Shown here piece by piece: positions 1-11,239 of a DNA stretch of 39,257 nucleotides. A program made the position numbers and the translations under genes. Location: positions 1 through 39,257 of the forward strand of contig NZ_JAPFGB010000045.1 in the NCBI RefSeq assembly GCF_026241095.1, read 5' to 3'. The notes below the pieces were generated by a model. That model saw nothing but the letters and a program-made list of their open reading frames with translations, was not told where the DNA came from and did no database searches. Source of the stretch: Saccharopolyspora sp. NFXS83 (GTDB lineage Bacteria; Actinomycetota; Actinomycetes; Mycobacteriales; Pseudonocardiaceae). How positions within the stretch are numbered: the stretch's first letter is position 1; every line of letters begins with the position of its first letter.

Positions 1-175
1 CTGCCACAACGACTTCCTTCCTCGGTCTGCACGAGCAGACCAGACTCGGAAGCCTCCGGACAAACGGGGGAAGCTCAGGTTCTCAGCTGTCTTCTCGCGA
101 GGACAGCTTTTTCCCTCGTGGCGCAGCCACTAGGGAAAAAGATCCCGCAGCGAGAAGACAGCTGAGGTTCCGCCA
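1..175. repeat. Dispersed nested-hairpin element, copy A
   Basis: This is an intergenic copy of an element also seen near 18763, 24805 and 37168. The outer stem TCAGCTGTCTTCTCGC (83-98) pairs perfectly over 16 bp with 150-165. The inner hairpin (108-122 with 126-140) pairs TTTTTCCC with GGGAAAAA and GTGGC with GCCAC around a 3-nt loop, with one mismatch. The copy ends with the shared CTGAGGTTCCGCC motif (162-174). An alternative stem, AGCTGTC (85-91) with GACAGCT (102-108), would exclude the outer stem. The left boundary is uncertain because similarity fades toward the window edge. No open frame or transposase is present. Confidence 0.75.
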
Positions 176-219
176 AACGACCACCAAAACAAAACGAGCC
201 CGACCCCCCCAAACAACAA

Positions 220-262
220 GAACGGACCGTCCGGTCCAAGGGAGTGGCCGGGCGGTCCGTTC
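220..262 (-). terminator. Terminator hairpin downstream of metF
   Basis: The stem 220-234 pairs with 248-262 over 15 positions with one G-T wobble, around a 13-nt loop. It lies about 40 nt past the metF stop. On the minus strand it is followed by a T-rich stretch (CTTGTTGTTT), which fits an intrinsic terminator. Confidence 0.7.
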
Positions 263-301
263 AGTGCGAGGCGATCCGCGATCGCCGGGTGTCGGCGCGG
301 C

Positions 302-1195
302 TCAGGCCGCCTGGGGCTTCGGCGCCCAGTAGTCGATCATCGCGGCGAACACGTCGAACGCCGGCTTCGAGTATCCGTACGGCGCCTCCAGGTGCAGGCT
401 CAGCGGGAAGCCGAGGTCCACCACGCCGTCGATGACGCGCTTGTAGAGGTCGAGCAGCTTCTGCTTGCGCTCCTCGAAGGTGAGGTCGGTGATGCCCGCG
501 ATGAACTTCTGCTCCGCCTCCACCGCCGGGTTGCCGGGGTCCTGGATGAGCCAGTCGATGAGCTTGCGGCGGCCTTCGACGCCCGGCACGAAACCGAACG
601 ACAGCAGGATCTCCGGGCGGTGCGGCGTCTTGTCCGCGAATTCCTTCAGGAATCCGACGATGGCGTCCGAGTACAGCAGCTGCGTCATGCCGTAGGTGGC
701 GCCGCGCTCGCATTTGAAGTTGAACCGGCCGTGCTCGCCCTCGCGAGTCGGGATGAGGATGGAGCCGCGGTTCGGGACGACGTCCTGGAACTGGGTCAGC
801 GCGTCGGTGGGCGGTAAGCCGCCGCCTTCGCCGTCGGACATGGTGCGCGGCACGCCGACGAACGCGATGCCCTCCATGCCCGCCGCCTGCAGGTCCCGGA
901 TGCGGTCGGTGAGCTGCGGCTTGTCCATGAACGCGGTGACCTGGGTGCACAGGCCCTTCACGTCGCCGATCTCCGGGCGCACCGTGTTCCAGAAGTCGAT
1001 GACGTCCATCTTCGGCTTCATCTCGATCGGACGGTCGTCGTCCTCGGCGATGATGCCGGGAATCATCAGGTGCCCGATGCGGTCGGCGAGCCCGGCGGCG
1101 CGGCTGTTCTCGGCCACCTTGCGGCCTTCCTCCACGGCCCTCTCGTGTCCACCGTCGAGGTCGGGCGGTGCCAATTCGAGTGCGATCGTGTCCAT
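302..1195 (-). CDS. metF: Mycobacterial-type (flavin-independent) methylenetetrahydrofolate reductase
   Basis: Predicted to reduce 5,10-methylene-THF to 5-methyl-THF, the methyl donor for the neighbouring metH. The 297-residue protein does not look like classical FAD-dependent MetF. It matches, from memory, the non-canonical mycobacterial family (M. tuberculosis Rv2172c type): the N-terminus MDTIALELAPPDLD, then IPGIIAEDDDRPI, FVGVPRTMSDGEG, ILIPTREGEHGRFNFKCERG and LLSFGFVPG. I chose the ATG at 1195 because homologues begin at this position and GAGG sits 5 nt upstream; an in-frame GTG at 1228 would add 11 residues. It is the last gene of the methyl-cycle cluster, separated from ahcY by 248 bp with a terminator and a palindrome. 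Flavin independence is family knowledge, not visible in the sequence. Confidence 0.85.
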   Translation of the reverse strand: MDTIALELAPPDLDGGHERAVEEGRKVAENSRAAGLADRIGHLMIPGIIAEDDDRPIEMKPKMDVIDFWNTVRPEIGDVKGLCTQVTAFMDKPQLTDRIRDLQAAGMEGIAFVGVPRTMSDGEGGGLPPTDALTQFQDVVPNRGSILIPTREGEHGRFNFKCERGATYGMTQLLYSDAIVGFLKEFADKTPHRPEILLSFGFVPGVEGRRKLIDWLIQDPGNPAVEAEQKFIAGITDLTFEERKQKLLDLYKRVIDGVVDLGFPLSLHLEAPYGYSKPAFDVFAAMIDYWAPKPQAA

Positions 1196-1341
1196 GTCGG
1201 CCTCAGGTCTTCCTTCCTCGCCGGTCACCGAGCCAGCCCGGCCGCTCCCGCGGGCGGCCGTGAAAGCAGGGACCGTGCAACCGGAAATCGAATTCGAGGG
1301 AGGGCGGAAACGAGATCGAACGCGGATTCCCTCGACAGGTC

Positions 1342-1355
1342 TTCTCGATCGAGAA
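1342..1355. promoter_or_regulatory. Perfect 14-bp palindrome upstream of metF
   Basis: TTCTCGATCGAGAA is a perfect palindrome between the ahcY terminator and metF, 147 bp before the metF start. Its size and place suit a dimeric regulator bound near the metF promoter. No regulator is identified. Confidence 0.35.
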
Positions 1356-1366
1356 CCGGGGGGGGC

Positions 1367-1400
1367 GCCACCGCTCGGACCGACCGGTCCGAGCGGTGGC
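1367..1400 (-). terminator. Perfect 15-bp hairpin downstream of ahcY
   Basis: GCCACCGCTCGGACC (1367-1381) is exactly complementary to 1386-1400 with a 4-nt loop. It lies 43 nt past the ahcY stop. There is no U tract, so it may be a GC-rich actinobacterial terminator or an mRNA-end stabiliser. Confidence 0.7.
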
Positions 1401-1443
1401 GTGCGACCACCGGTCGCTCAAGCCACGAAGCGTGCTGAGCGGA

Positions 1444-2904
<1,461 letters not shown>

Positions 2905-2919
2905 GATTTCCTTTCTAGA

Positions 2920-2971
2920 TTTCCCTGCTCGGGTTTCATCCCTGTCAGGGCGCTTTCCCTGCTCGGGTTTC
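2920..2971 (-). promoter_or_regulatory. Tandem mini-hairpin leader of ahcY
   Basis: An 18-nt sequence, TTTCCCTGCTCGGGTTTC on the plus strand, occurs exactly twice (2920-2937 and 2954-2971). A CCCTGTCAGGG inverted repeat (2940-2950) lies between them. As RNA from the minus strand each repeat can form CCC-N5-GGG, and the central CCCTG can pair with either flanking CAGGG, giving alternative folds. The stretch begins about 16 nt upstream of the ahcY start and its Shine-Dalgarno. It does not match the SAH or SAM riboswitch consensus as I know them. A regulatory role is inference. Confidence 0.45.
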
Positions 2972-2976
2972 CGCGG

Positions 2977-3022
2977 CACGTGCGCGGGCCGCTGATGATC
3001 AACCTTACGGCCCGCGCACGTG
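2977..3022 (-). terminator. Perfect 15-bp hairpin downstream of metH
   Basis: CACGTGCGCGGGCCG (2977-2991) is exactly complementary to 3008-3022, with a 16-nt loop. It begins 3 nt past the metH stop and has no U tract. Confidence 0.65.
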
Positions 3023-3025
3023 GCC

Positions 3026-6000
3026 TCATGTGTTGAAGTACTTCGCCTCGGGGTGGTGGGCGACGATCGCGTCCGTGGACTGCTCCGGGTGCAGCTGGAA
3101 CTCCTCGGAGAGCTCAACGCCGATCCGCTCGCTCTCCAGCAGCTCCACGATCTTGGCGCGGTCCTCGATCTCCGGGCAGGCGCCGTAGCCGAAGGAGTAG
3201 CGGGCCCCGCGGTAGCCGAGCTTGAAGAACTCGGTCACCTCGTTCGGGTCCTCTTCGGACACCGCCCGGCCGCTGGACCACAGCAGTTCCCGCCGGACCC
3301 GCCGGTGCCAGTACTCGGCGAGCGCCTCGGTGAGCTGCACGCCCATCCCGTGGATCTCGAGGTAGTCGCGGTAGGAGTTCTTCGCGAACAGCTCGTTGGC
3401 GTAGTCGGCGATGGGCTGGCCCATCGTCACCAGCTGCATCGGCAGCACGTCGACCTGGCCGGTCTCCAGCGCCTTCTCCCTGGTGCGGTAGAAGTCGGCG
3501 AGGCTGAGCCTGCGGTCGCGCTGCTGGCGCGGGAACGTGAACCGGGTGCGTTCCGCGGCGTCCGGCTCCTCCTTGTCCAGCACGATCACCGAGTTGCCCT
3601 CGGTGACGACCGGGAAGTAGCCGTACACCACCGCCGCGTGCTGCAGGATGCCCGCCGTGGCCAGCTCGTCCATCCAGTAGCGCAGCCGCGGCCGGCCTTC
3701 GGACTCGACGAGCTCCTCGTAGGACGGGCCCTCGCCCTTCTTGGAGCCGCGCAGGCCCCACTGGCCGAAGAACGTGGCGCGTTCGTCGAGCAGCGCCAGG
3801 TAGTCGGCGGTGGGCACGCCCTTGATGACTCTGGAACCCCAGAACGGCGGGGTCGGCACCGGGGCGTCGGCGTCCACGTCGGAGCGGATCGAGTCGTCGT
3901 AGAGGTCGGGCAGCGGACCCTGCTCGGCCTTGCGCTTCTCCGCGATGCGCTTGGAACGCTCGTGGCGCTCCTTGCGCTCGGCCTTCTTGGCCTCCTCCGC
4001 TTCGTTCACCTCGGGGTTGTCGCCGCGCTTGATGGACATCAGGCGGTCCATCAGGTTCAGGCCCTCGAAGGCGTCCTTCGCGTAGCGCACATCGCCCTGG
4101 TAGACCTCGTCGAGATCGTTCTCCACGAAGGACCTGGTCAGCGCCGCGCCGCCGAGCATCACCGGGTACTTCTCCGCGATGCCGCGGGAGTTCATCTCCT
4201 GCAGGTTGTCCTTCATGATCACGGTGGACTTCACCAGCAGGCCCGACATGCCGATCACGTCGACCTTGTTCTCGTCCGCGGCCTCGAGGATCGCGTTCAC
4301 CGGCTGCTTGATGCCGATGTTGACCACGTCGTAGCCGTTGTTGGACACGATGATGTCGACGAGGTTCTTGCCGATGTCGTGCACATCGCCCTTGACCGTC
4401 GCCAGCAGCAGCTTGCCCTTGCCGCCGGAGTCGTCCTTCTCCATGTGCGGTTCGAGGTAGGCCACGGCGGCCTTCATCGTCTCCGCGGACTGGAGCACGA
4501 ACGGCAGCTGCATCTGCCCGGAGCCGAACAGGTCACCGACGACCTTCATGCCCGCCAGCAGGTGCTCGTTGACGATCTGCAGCGGCTTCTTCTCCTGCAT
4601 GGCCGCTTCGAGGTCGACGTCGAGACCGTTGCGCTCGCCGTCGACGATGCGCTTCTCCAACCGCTCGAACAGCGGCAGCTTCGCCAGCTCCTCCGCGCGG
4701 GAGGCACCGGTCGAGGAGGCCGTCTTGCCCTCGAACAGCTGCATCAGCTTCTGCAGCGGGTCGTAGTCCTCGGCGCGCCGGTCGTAGACCAGGTCGAGGG
4801 CGACCTCCCGCTGCTCCCCGTCGATCTTGTTCATCGGCAGGATCTTCGAGGCGTTCAGGATCGCCGAGTCCAGCCCGGCCTCGCGGCACTCGTTGAGGAA
4901 CACCGAGTTCAGCACCTGGCGCGCGGCCGGGTTCAGGCCGAACGACACGTTGGACAGGCCCAGCGTGGTGTTCACCCGCGGGTGGCGGCGCTTGAGCTCC
5001 CGGATGGCCTCGATGGTCTCGATGCCGTCCCGGCGCACCTCCTCCTGACCGGTGGTGATCGGGAAGACCAGGCAGTCGATGATGATCGCCGACTCGTCCA
5101 GGCCCCAGGTGCCGGTGATCTCGGCGATGAGGCGCTCCGCGATCCGCAGCTTCCACTCCGCGGTGCGGGCCTGGCCCTCCTCGTCGATGCACAGCGCGAC
5201 GACGGTGGCGCCGTGCTCGCGCACCATCGCCATCACCTTCTGGAACCGCGAGTCCGGCCCGTCGCCGTCCTCGTAGTTCACCGAGTTCACCGCGCAACGC
5301 CCGCCGAGGTGCTCCAGGCCCGCCTGGATCACGTTCGCCTCGGTGGAGTCGACCATGATCGGCAGCGTCGAGGCGGTGGCAAGCCGGCTGGCCAGCTCGC
5401 GCATGTCCTCGGCGCCGTCGCGGCCCACGTAGTCCACGCACAGGTCGAGCATGTGCGCGCCCTCGCGGGTCTGGGCCTTGGCGATCTCCACGCAGTCGTC
5501 GTAGCGGCCGTCGAGCATCGCCTCGCGGAACTTCTTGGACCCGTTGGTGTTGGTCCGCTCGCCGACGTTGAGGATGCTCGCGTCCTGCTGGAACGGCACC
5601 GCCTGGTACACCGAGGACACCGACGGGACGATCTCCGGGGTGCGCGCCTGCGGGGTGAGCGAGGCGACGGCCTCGGAGACCGCGCGCACGTGCTCACCGG
5701 TGGTGCCGCAGCAGCCGCCGACCAACCGCGCGCCGAAGTCGTTGACGAAGCCGACCAGCGCCTGCGCCAGCTCGTCCGGCTGCAGCGGGTACACCGCTCC
5801 GTTCGGCCCGAGCTCCGGCAGGCCCGCGTTCGGCATCACCGAGATCGGCACGTTCGCGTGCTGCGCGAGCACCCGCAGGTGCTCGCTCATCTCGGCGGGA
5901 CCGGTCGCGCAGTTCATGCCGATCAGGTCGATGCCCAGCGGCTCCAGCGCCGTGAGCGCAGCGCCGATCTCGGACCCGACCAGCATCGTGCCGGTCTGCT

Positions 6001-6619
6001 CGACGGTGACCTGCGCGATGATCGGCAGCCAGCGGCCGGTCTGCTCCATCGCGCGCTTGGCTGCCACGACGGCCGCCTTGGTCTGCAACAGGTCCTGGGA
6101 GGTCTCCACCAGGACCACGTCGATGCCGCCGTCGATCATGCCCAGCACGTTCTCGACGTAGGCGTCCCGCAGGTCCGCGTACGGCGCGTGACCCAGCGTG
6201 GGCAGCTTGGTGCCCGGCCCCATCGAGCCCAGCACGAACCGCGGCTTGTCCTTCGTGGAGAACTCGTCGGCGGCCTCCCTTGCCAGCCGGGCGCCCTTCT
6301 CCGCCAGGTCCCGGATGCGCTCCGGGATGCCGTACTCGCCGAGGTTGGCGAGGTTCGTGCCGAACGTGTTCGATTCGATCGCGTCCGAACCGGCTTCCAA
6401 GAACCCGCGGTACACCCCGGAGACCACGTCCGGACGGGTCTCGTTGAGGATCTCGTTGCAGCCTTCGAGGTTCGCGAAGTCGTCCAACGACAGGTCGTAG
6501 GCCTGCAACGCGGTACCCATGCCGCCGTCCGCGACGAGCACGCGCTCGTTGAGCGCGGTCAGGAACCCGCTCGGGTCGCGCCCCGAGCCGGTATCGCCGT
6601 TCGTGTTGACCCCATTCAT
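3026..6619 (-). CDS. metH: Cobalamin-dependent methionine synthase
   Basis: Transfers a methyl group from 5-methyl-THF to homocysteine through cob(I)alamin, giving methionine for metK. At 1197 residues it has the full four-module order. The homocysteine domain (about 1-325) carries zinc ligands in GMNCATGP (C237) and GGCCGTT (C303, C304). The pterin domain (about 340-620) holds [14 protein letters not shown] and [19 protein letters not shown]. The B12 cap and domain carry the base-off histidine motif [13 protein letters not shown] near residue 745. The C-terminal reactivation domain (about 920-1195) carries [25 protein letters not shown] and the [10 protein letters not shown] loop. The ATG at 6619 was chosen over an upstream in-frame start because GAGG lies about 11 nt before it. 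No B12 riboswitch is visible in the short upstream gap. Confidence 0.97.
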   Translation of the reverse strand: MNGVNTNGDTGSGRDPSGFLTALNERVLVADGGMGTALQAYDLSLDDFANLEGCNEILNETRPDVVSGVYRGFLEAGSDAIESNTFGTNLANLGEYGIPERIRDLAEKGARLAREAADEFSTKDKPRFVLGSMGPGTKLPTLGHAPYADLRDAYVENVLGMIDGGIDVVLVETSQDLLQTKAAVVAAKRAMEQTGRWLPIIAQVTVEQTGTMLVGSEIGAALTALEPLGIDLIGMNCATGPAEMSEHLRVLAQHANVPISVMPNAGLPELGPNGAVYPLQPDELAQALVGFVNDFGARLVGGCCGTTGEHVRAVSEAVASLTPQARTPEIVPSVSSVYQAVPFQQDASILNVGERTNTNGSKKFREAMLDGRYDDCVEIAKAQTREGAHMLDLCVDYVGRDGAEDMRELASRLATASTLPIMVDSTEANVIQAGLEHLGGRCAVNSVNYEDGDGPDSRFQKVMAMVREHGATVVALCIDEEGQARTAEWKLRIAERLIAEITGTWGLDESAIIIDCLVFPITTGQEEVRRDGIETIEAIRELKRRHPRVNTTLGLSNVSFGLNPAARQVLNSVFLNECREAGLDSAILNASKILPMNKIDGEQREVALDLVYDRRAEDYDPLQKLMQLFEGKTASSTGASRAEELAKLPLFERLEKRIVDGERNGLDVDLEAAMQEKKPLQIVNEHLLAGMKVVGDLFGSGQMQLPFVLQSAETMKAAVAYLEPHMEKDDSGGKGKLLLATVKGDVHDIGKNLVDIIVSNNGYDVVNIGIKQPVNAILEAADENKVDVIGMSGLLVKSTVIMKDNLQEMNSRGIAEKYPVMLGGAALTRSFVENDLDEVYQGDVRYAKDAFEGLNLMDRLMSIKRGDNPEVNEAEEAKKAERKERHERSKRIAEKRKAEQGPLPDLYDDSIRSDVDADAPVPTPPFWGSRVIKGVPTADYLALLDERATFFGQWGLRGSKKGEGPSYEELVESEGRPRLRYWMDELATAGILQHAAVVYGYFPVVTEGNSVIVLDKEEPDAAERTRFTFPRQQRDRRLSLADFYRTREKALETGQVDVLPMQLVTMGQPIADYANELFAKNSYRDYLEIHGMGVQLTEALAEYWHRRVRRELLWSSGRAVSEEDPNEVTEFFKLGYRGARYSFGYGACPEIEDRAKIVELLESERIGVELSEEFQLHPEQSTDAIVAHHPEAKYFNT

Positions 6620-6675
6620 GTCGCTGCCTCTTCCCACGCTTGCCTGCGCCACGCCCGATACCCCAAGTGTGCTCG

Positions 6676-6717
6676 CCGGGGGTGGCGCCGGGCTCTCGCC
6701 CCCGGCGCCACCCCCGG
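6676..6717 (-). terminator. Perfect 17-bp hairpin downstream of adoK
   Basis: CCGGGGGTGGCGCCGGG (6676-6692) is exactly complementary to 6701-6717 around an 8-nt loop. It starts 3 nt after the adoK stop. It is the strongest palindrome in the window and fills most of the adoK-metH gap. Confidence 0.65.
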
Positions 6718-6720
6718 AAC

Positions 6721-7695
6721 TCAGCGCAGCTTCGAACCGATCTCGGCGGCGGCGGTGTCGCCGTACGCCTCACCGATGCGCGCGAGGAACGACTCGCGCT
6801 CGACGTCGTACTCCTGCGGCCCGTCGGTCTCCAGCGAGACGGTCGCCAGCGTGCAGCCGAGCTGCAAGGCCCGCTCCACGCCCAGCCCGCCGGACAGACC
6901 GGAGAGGAACCCGGCGCGCAACGCGTCGCCGACCCCCGTCGGGTCGCCCTTCTGCTTCTCCTTGGGCGGCTGCACCTCGAAGGTCGGGGCCGATGCCGAC
7001 TCGACCTTGAGGCCCTTCGCGCCCAGCGACGTGACCCAGCTGCCGACCTCGGCCAGGACCTCGTCGTGGCTCCAGCCGGTGCTCTGCAGCAGCAGGCTGT
7101 GCTCGTACTCGTTCGTGAACAGGTACTCCGCGCCGCGAACCAGCTCGCGGACCGACTCGCCGTCCATCCGGGCAAGCTGCTGGCCCGGGTCGGCGAGGAA
7201 CTTGTACCCGCGCTCCCGGCATTCCTTGGTGTACTTCACCATCGCGTCCGGGTCGTTCGCCGAGACCACCACGAGGTCGAGCCCGCCGACGCGGTCGGCG
7301 ACCGACTTGAGCTCGATCTCCGCGGCCTCGGTCATGGCACCCGGGTAGAACGAGGCGATCTGGTTGAAGTCCTGGTCGGTGGTGCACAGGAACCGGGACG
7401 TGTGCTTGGTCTCCGAGACGCGCACCGAAGCGGTGTCCACGCCGTGACGCTCCAGCCACGTCCGGTATTCCTCGAAGTCCTGCCCGACCGCGCCCACCAG
7501 CAGCGAGGTGACGCCGAGCTTGCCGAGCCCGAAGGTGATGTTGGCCGCGACCCCGCCGCGACGCACCTCCAGCTCGTCGACCAGGAACGACAGGGACACC
7601 GATTCGAGCTGATCGGCGATCAGCTGCTCGGCGATCCTGCCGGGGAAGGACATCAGGTGGTCGGTGGCGATCGACCCGGTCACCGCAATCCGCAC
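6721..7695 (-). CDS. adoK: Adenosine kinase, PfkB/ribokinase family
   Basis: ATP-dependent phosphorylation of adenosine to AMP. The 324-residue protein closely follows, from memory, the mycobacterial adenosine kinase Rv2202c: N-terminus AVTGSIATDHLM.FPGR, the VSLSFLVD and RRGGVAANI lid segment, IASFYPGAM, FLADPGQQLARM, YLFTNEYE, and the PfkB anion-hole and catalytic motif DPTGVGDALRAGF near residues 250-262. It starts at GTG 7695 with AAGGAG about 9 nt upstream. Lying between metK and metH, it most likely removes the adenosine released by AhcY, keeping SAH hydrolysis running and salvaging the nucleoside. Another PfkB sugar substrate is possible, but the context and motifs favour adenosine. 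Confidence 0.9.
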   Translation of the reverse strand: MRIAVTGSIATDHLMSFPGRIAEQLIADQLESVSLSFLVDELEVRRGGVAANITFGLGKLGVTSLLVGAVGQDFEEYRTWLERHGVDTASVRVSETKHTSRFLCTTDQDFNQIASFYPGAMTEAAEIELKSVADRVGGLDLVVVSANDPDAMVKYTKECRERGYKFLADPGQQLARMDGESVRELVRGAEYLFTNEYEHSLLLQSTGWSHDEVLAEVGSWVTSLGAKGLKVESASAPTFEVQPPKEKQKGDPTGVGDALRAGFLSGLSGGLGVERALQLGCTLATVSLETDGPQEYDVERESFLARIGEAYGDTAAAEIGSKLR

Positions 7696-7777
7696 TGCAA
7701 CAACTCCTTATCGGCCGGCCGGCGACATCGTCGGCCACCGGCCCCAAGAACTTCTCGATACCTGGCCCGCACCGGGC

Positions 7778-7806
7778 CGCGGGGCGTGGCCTCGCCACGC
7801 CCCGCG
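7778..7806 (-). terminator. Perfect 13-bp hairpin downstream of metK
   Basis: CGCGGGGCGTGGC (7778-7790) is exactly complementary to 7794-7806 with a 3-nt loop, 31 nt past the metK stop. No U tract follows. Confidence 0.6.
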
Positions 7807-7837
7807 ACAGCCCGTGCGAACGTCCGCATGTGCTCGA

Positions 7838-9040
<1,203 letters not shown>

Positions 9041-9173
9041 GGCTCAACCTCACCTCTCAGCTTCTTTGGCGGCTTCGATCCTTGCGTACGAGCAGCAGTA
9101 ATGTCATGAGTGTCCACTCACTGACACGCCCGCCATCCGGCCCAGCGGGACCGGCCGTACGCATCACTGATGA

Positions 9174-10883
9174 TCATGCACGGGCGTGGATGATGCCCCA
9201 TGCCAGGCTTCCGCCGTTACCGGACTCCACCCAGGCACGCAGGCCACGCTTCATCTTGGTGCGATATTCCTCACTGATCCGGTCGGACAGTTCGGACTCG
9301 CGGGCTTCGAGCACCTCGAGCACCCGCTGGTAGTGCACCGGCAGGTACGAGCTGAGGTCCTCGAAGTCGATCGTCTGCAGGCCCAGCCGAGCCAGTTCGC
9401 GCCGGTAGAAGCCGGGCGAACCCATAGTGTCCAGGCTCAGCCGGTCCAGGATCGGACCCAGGTCCTGTTTGCGGGCGTTGTCGGCTGCCATCGGGTCGGT
9501 GAACACGAACGAACCGCCCTTGCTCAGGACCCGCGTCACCTCTTCCAGCACCCGCTCGCGGTCCCCGCTGTGCAGGATGGCGTCCTGCGACCAGACCAGG
9601 TCGAAGGCGTTGTCCTGGAACGGGATGTCCTCGAAGGAACCGTCCTTGACCTCGATCAGGTCGTCGAGGCCCGCCGCCCGGTTGAACTCGACGTTGCGGG
9701 CGTTCTCGACCTCGCTGAGGTTCAGGCAGGCGACCTTGCAGCCGTAGGTCTTGGCCAGGTAGCGCGCCGCACCACCGTATCCGGCACCGATGTCCAGGAT
9801 CCGGGTCTCCGGCGTGATCTCGACCTTGGCCGCCATGCGCTCGACGGTGCGTCGCGAGGCGGCGTCGATGTCCTCGTCCGGGGTGCTGTAGAGGCCGACG
9901 TGAATGTCGTTGCCGCCCCAGACGTGGTAGTAGAAATTGTCCGCGTCTTCGGAGTTGTAGTAGTCGCGGGCCGTGTGCACCGCGGTCGAGTACACGTCGG
10001 ACAGCTCGTCCTCGGTGCGGTAGTTCTTCTCCGCGACGTGAATGTAGAAGTCCGGGTCCTGGTCCGCGTACGTTTCCTGGAAATCGCCGTAGGTGTCGAT
10101 TCGCTGGAATCCGACCTCGCGCAGCAGGCGCCGAACGTAATTCTTCCGCAACGGGTACATGTTGAGGAAGAATTCGCTCTTGTCCGGGAAGGTGTACTTG
10201 AATCGGGCCAGGCCCTCGTCCACGTGGTCCGGCTCCGCGGACACGTCCTCACCGGCGTAGTAGTACGTGTGCTTGCTGGAGAATCCGTCGTCCAGGATCG
10301 CGTCGTAGTTGCGCTGGTCGATGATCAGAACGCCGTCGTGCTTGAGCATGGCGTAGAACTCGGCCAGGGCCTTGCGCCGGTCGCGCTCGGAGAACAGGTG
10401 CGTGAACGAGTTGCCCAGGCAGATGATCGCGTCGTACTCGCCGTGGACGTCGCGGTTGAGCCAGCGCCAGTCGGCGTGCACGACGCGCAGGATGTGCCCG
10501 CCGTAGGTCAGGCCGTTGCGGAAGGCCTGGGCCAGCATCTGCGGGCTGCCATCGGCGCTGACCGTCTCGAAGCCCTCTTCGAGCAGCCGCACCGAGTGGA
10601 AACCGGTACCGGTGGCCACGTCCAGGACGGACTCCACACCACGGGCTTTGAGCTGGTCGATGAAGAACCGGCCCTCGCTCTCGTAGCGCTTCTTCCAGTC
10701 GATCAGATCGTCCCACTTGTCGACGAATCCACCGACGTACTCGTGCGTGTAATGGTCGGATTCGCGCACTTCCAACGGGTTGTCGCCGAAGACCTGCTCC
10801 TCACGGGCGACCAGTTCGGCCGCGTCCTCGGCCACACCGTTGCGTTCGCCGTGCTGCGCCAGGTCGTCCACGCTCTTGGCCAT
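9174..10883 (-). CDS. Fused glycine/sarcosine and sarcosine/dimethylglycine N-methyltransferase (betaine synthesis)
   Basis: Predicted to convert glycine to sarcosine, dimethylglycine and glycine betaine using three SAM. The 569-residue protein contains two class I methyltransferase domains. The N-terminal GSMT half (about 40-270) has SAM motif SVLDVATGTGFHSVRLLEEG and an acidic DAIICLGNSFTHLF segment, then IIDQRNYD. The C-terminal SDMT half (about 285-569) has RILDIGAGYGGAARYLAKTYG and DLVWSQDAILHSGDRERVLEEV. The N-terminal tail is acidic, as in proteins from salt-adapted bacteria. Separate GSMT and SDMT enzymes are known from halophilic purple bacteria; the fused form is known from the halophilic actinomycete Actinopolyspora halophila. 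ATG 10883 follows GGGAG at a normal distance. It leads the methyl-cycle cluster and has a long leader. Confidence 0.93.
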   Translation of the reverse strand: MAKSVDDLAQHGERNGVAEDAAELVAREEQVFGDNPLEVRESDHYTHEYVGGFVDKWDDLIDWKKRYESEGRFFIDQLKARGVESVLDVATGTGFHSVRLLEEGFETVSADGSPQMLAQAFRNGLTYGGHILRVVHADWRWLNRDVHGEYDAIICLGNSFTHLFSERDRRKALAEFYAMLKHDGVLIIDQRNYDAILDDGFSSKHTYYYAGEDVSAEPDHVDEGLARFKYTFPDKSEFFLNMYPLRKNYVRRLLREVGFQRIDTYGDFQETYADQDPDFYIHVAEKNYRTEDELSDVYSTAVHTARDYYNSEDADNFYYHVWGGNDIHVGLYSTPDEDIDAASRRTVERMAAKVEITPETRILDIGAGYGGAARYLAKTYGCKVACLNLSEVENARNVEFNRAAGLDDLIEVKDGSFEDIPFQDNAFDLVWSQDAILHSGDRERVLEEVTRVLSKGGSFVFTDPMAADNARKQDLGPILDRLSLDTMGSPGFYRRELARLGLQTIDFEDLSSYLPVHYQRVLEVLEARESELSDRISEEYRTKMKRGLRAWVESGNGGSLAWGIIHARA

Positions 10884-11086
10884 ACTTCACTCCCACCACT
10901 CGCGTTGGTCATGCGCCTCATGCACCACTCAGGTCCGCGCGAATCCGCCCCGAGATCAACTCGTAGGTCGTGCGGGGTCGCCAATCGAATAAGGCGACAC
11001 CTGCGCACCGGCGTGGGCGGCCGAAGAACTCAGGCCGCGCACCTGCACCAGCGCTCGCACTCAGTCAGCCCCATTGCCGACCGGGT

Positions 11087-11108
11087 TCGACGCGAATTCG
11101 TGCGTCGA
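11087..11108 (-). promoter_or_regulatory. Hairpin at the 5' end of the GSMT-SDMT leader
   Basis: TCGACGC (11087-11093) is exactly complementary to GCGTCGA (11102-11108), giving a 7-bp stem with an 8-nt loop. It falls where transcription would begin if the proposed -10 at 11115-11120 is right, so it would form the first structure of a leader of about 220 nt. Confidence 0.3.
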
Positions 11109-11114
11109 GTAACC

Positions 11115-11142
11115 AAACTATGCGAATGAGTTGCCGAAGCAA
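11115..11142 (-). promoter_or_regulatory. Candidate promoter of GSMT-SDMT
   Basis: Read on the minus strand there is TTGCTT (11137-11142), a 16-nt spacer and TAGTTT (11115-11120), a fair sigma-70-like match in locally AT-rich sequence. Immediately upstream, 11152-11162 is the inverted repeat AGTGTGACACT, a possible operator. Both assignments are weak pattern matches. Confidence 0.3.
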
Positions 11143-11209
11143 GCGTACAAGAGTGTGACACTGATCACAGCAATGGGATATATGCGTGATTCGGATCGTC
11201 ACCCTGGGT

Positions 11210-11239
11210 GAAAAAATGCGCCGCTACCAGCGTTTTTTC
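11210..11239. terminator. Bidirectional terminator-like hairpin in the gene-free region
   Basis: GAAAAAATGC (11210-11219) pairs with GCGTTTTTTC (11230-11239) with one G-T wobble and a 10-nt loop. The A/T arms give a U run on either strand. It could insulate the GSMT-SDMT promoter from upstream transcription. Confidence 0.45.

Noticed and set aside
2920-2971. CRISPR-like direct repeats
   Set aside because: There are only two copies 34 bp apart with a palindromic spacer, no further repeats and no cas genes.
3020-7348. Very long open frame on the plus strand opposite metH and adoK
   Set aside because: It is antisense to two unmistakable genes and is composed of Val, Leu, Arg, His and Asp as expected from reversed high-GC codons. 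It has no domain pattern. The same applies to other long antisense frames across the window.
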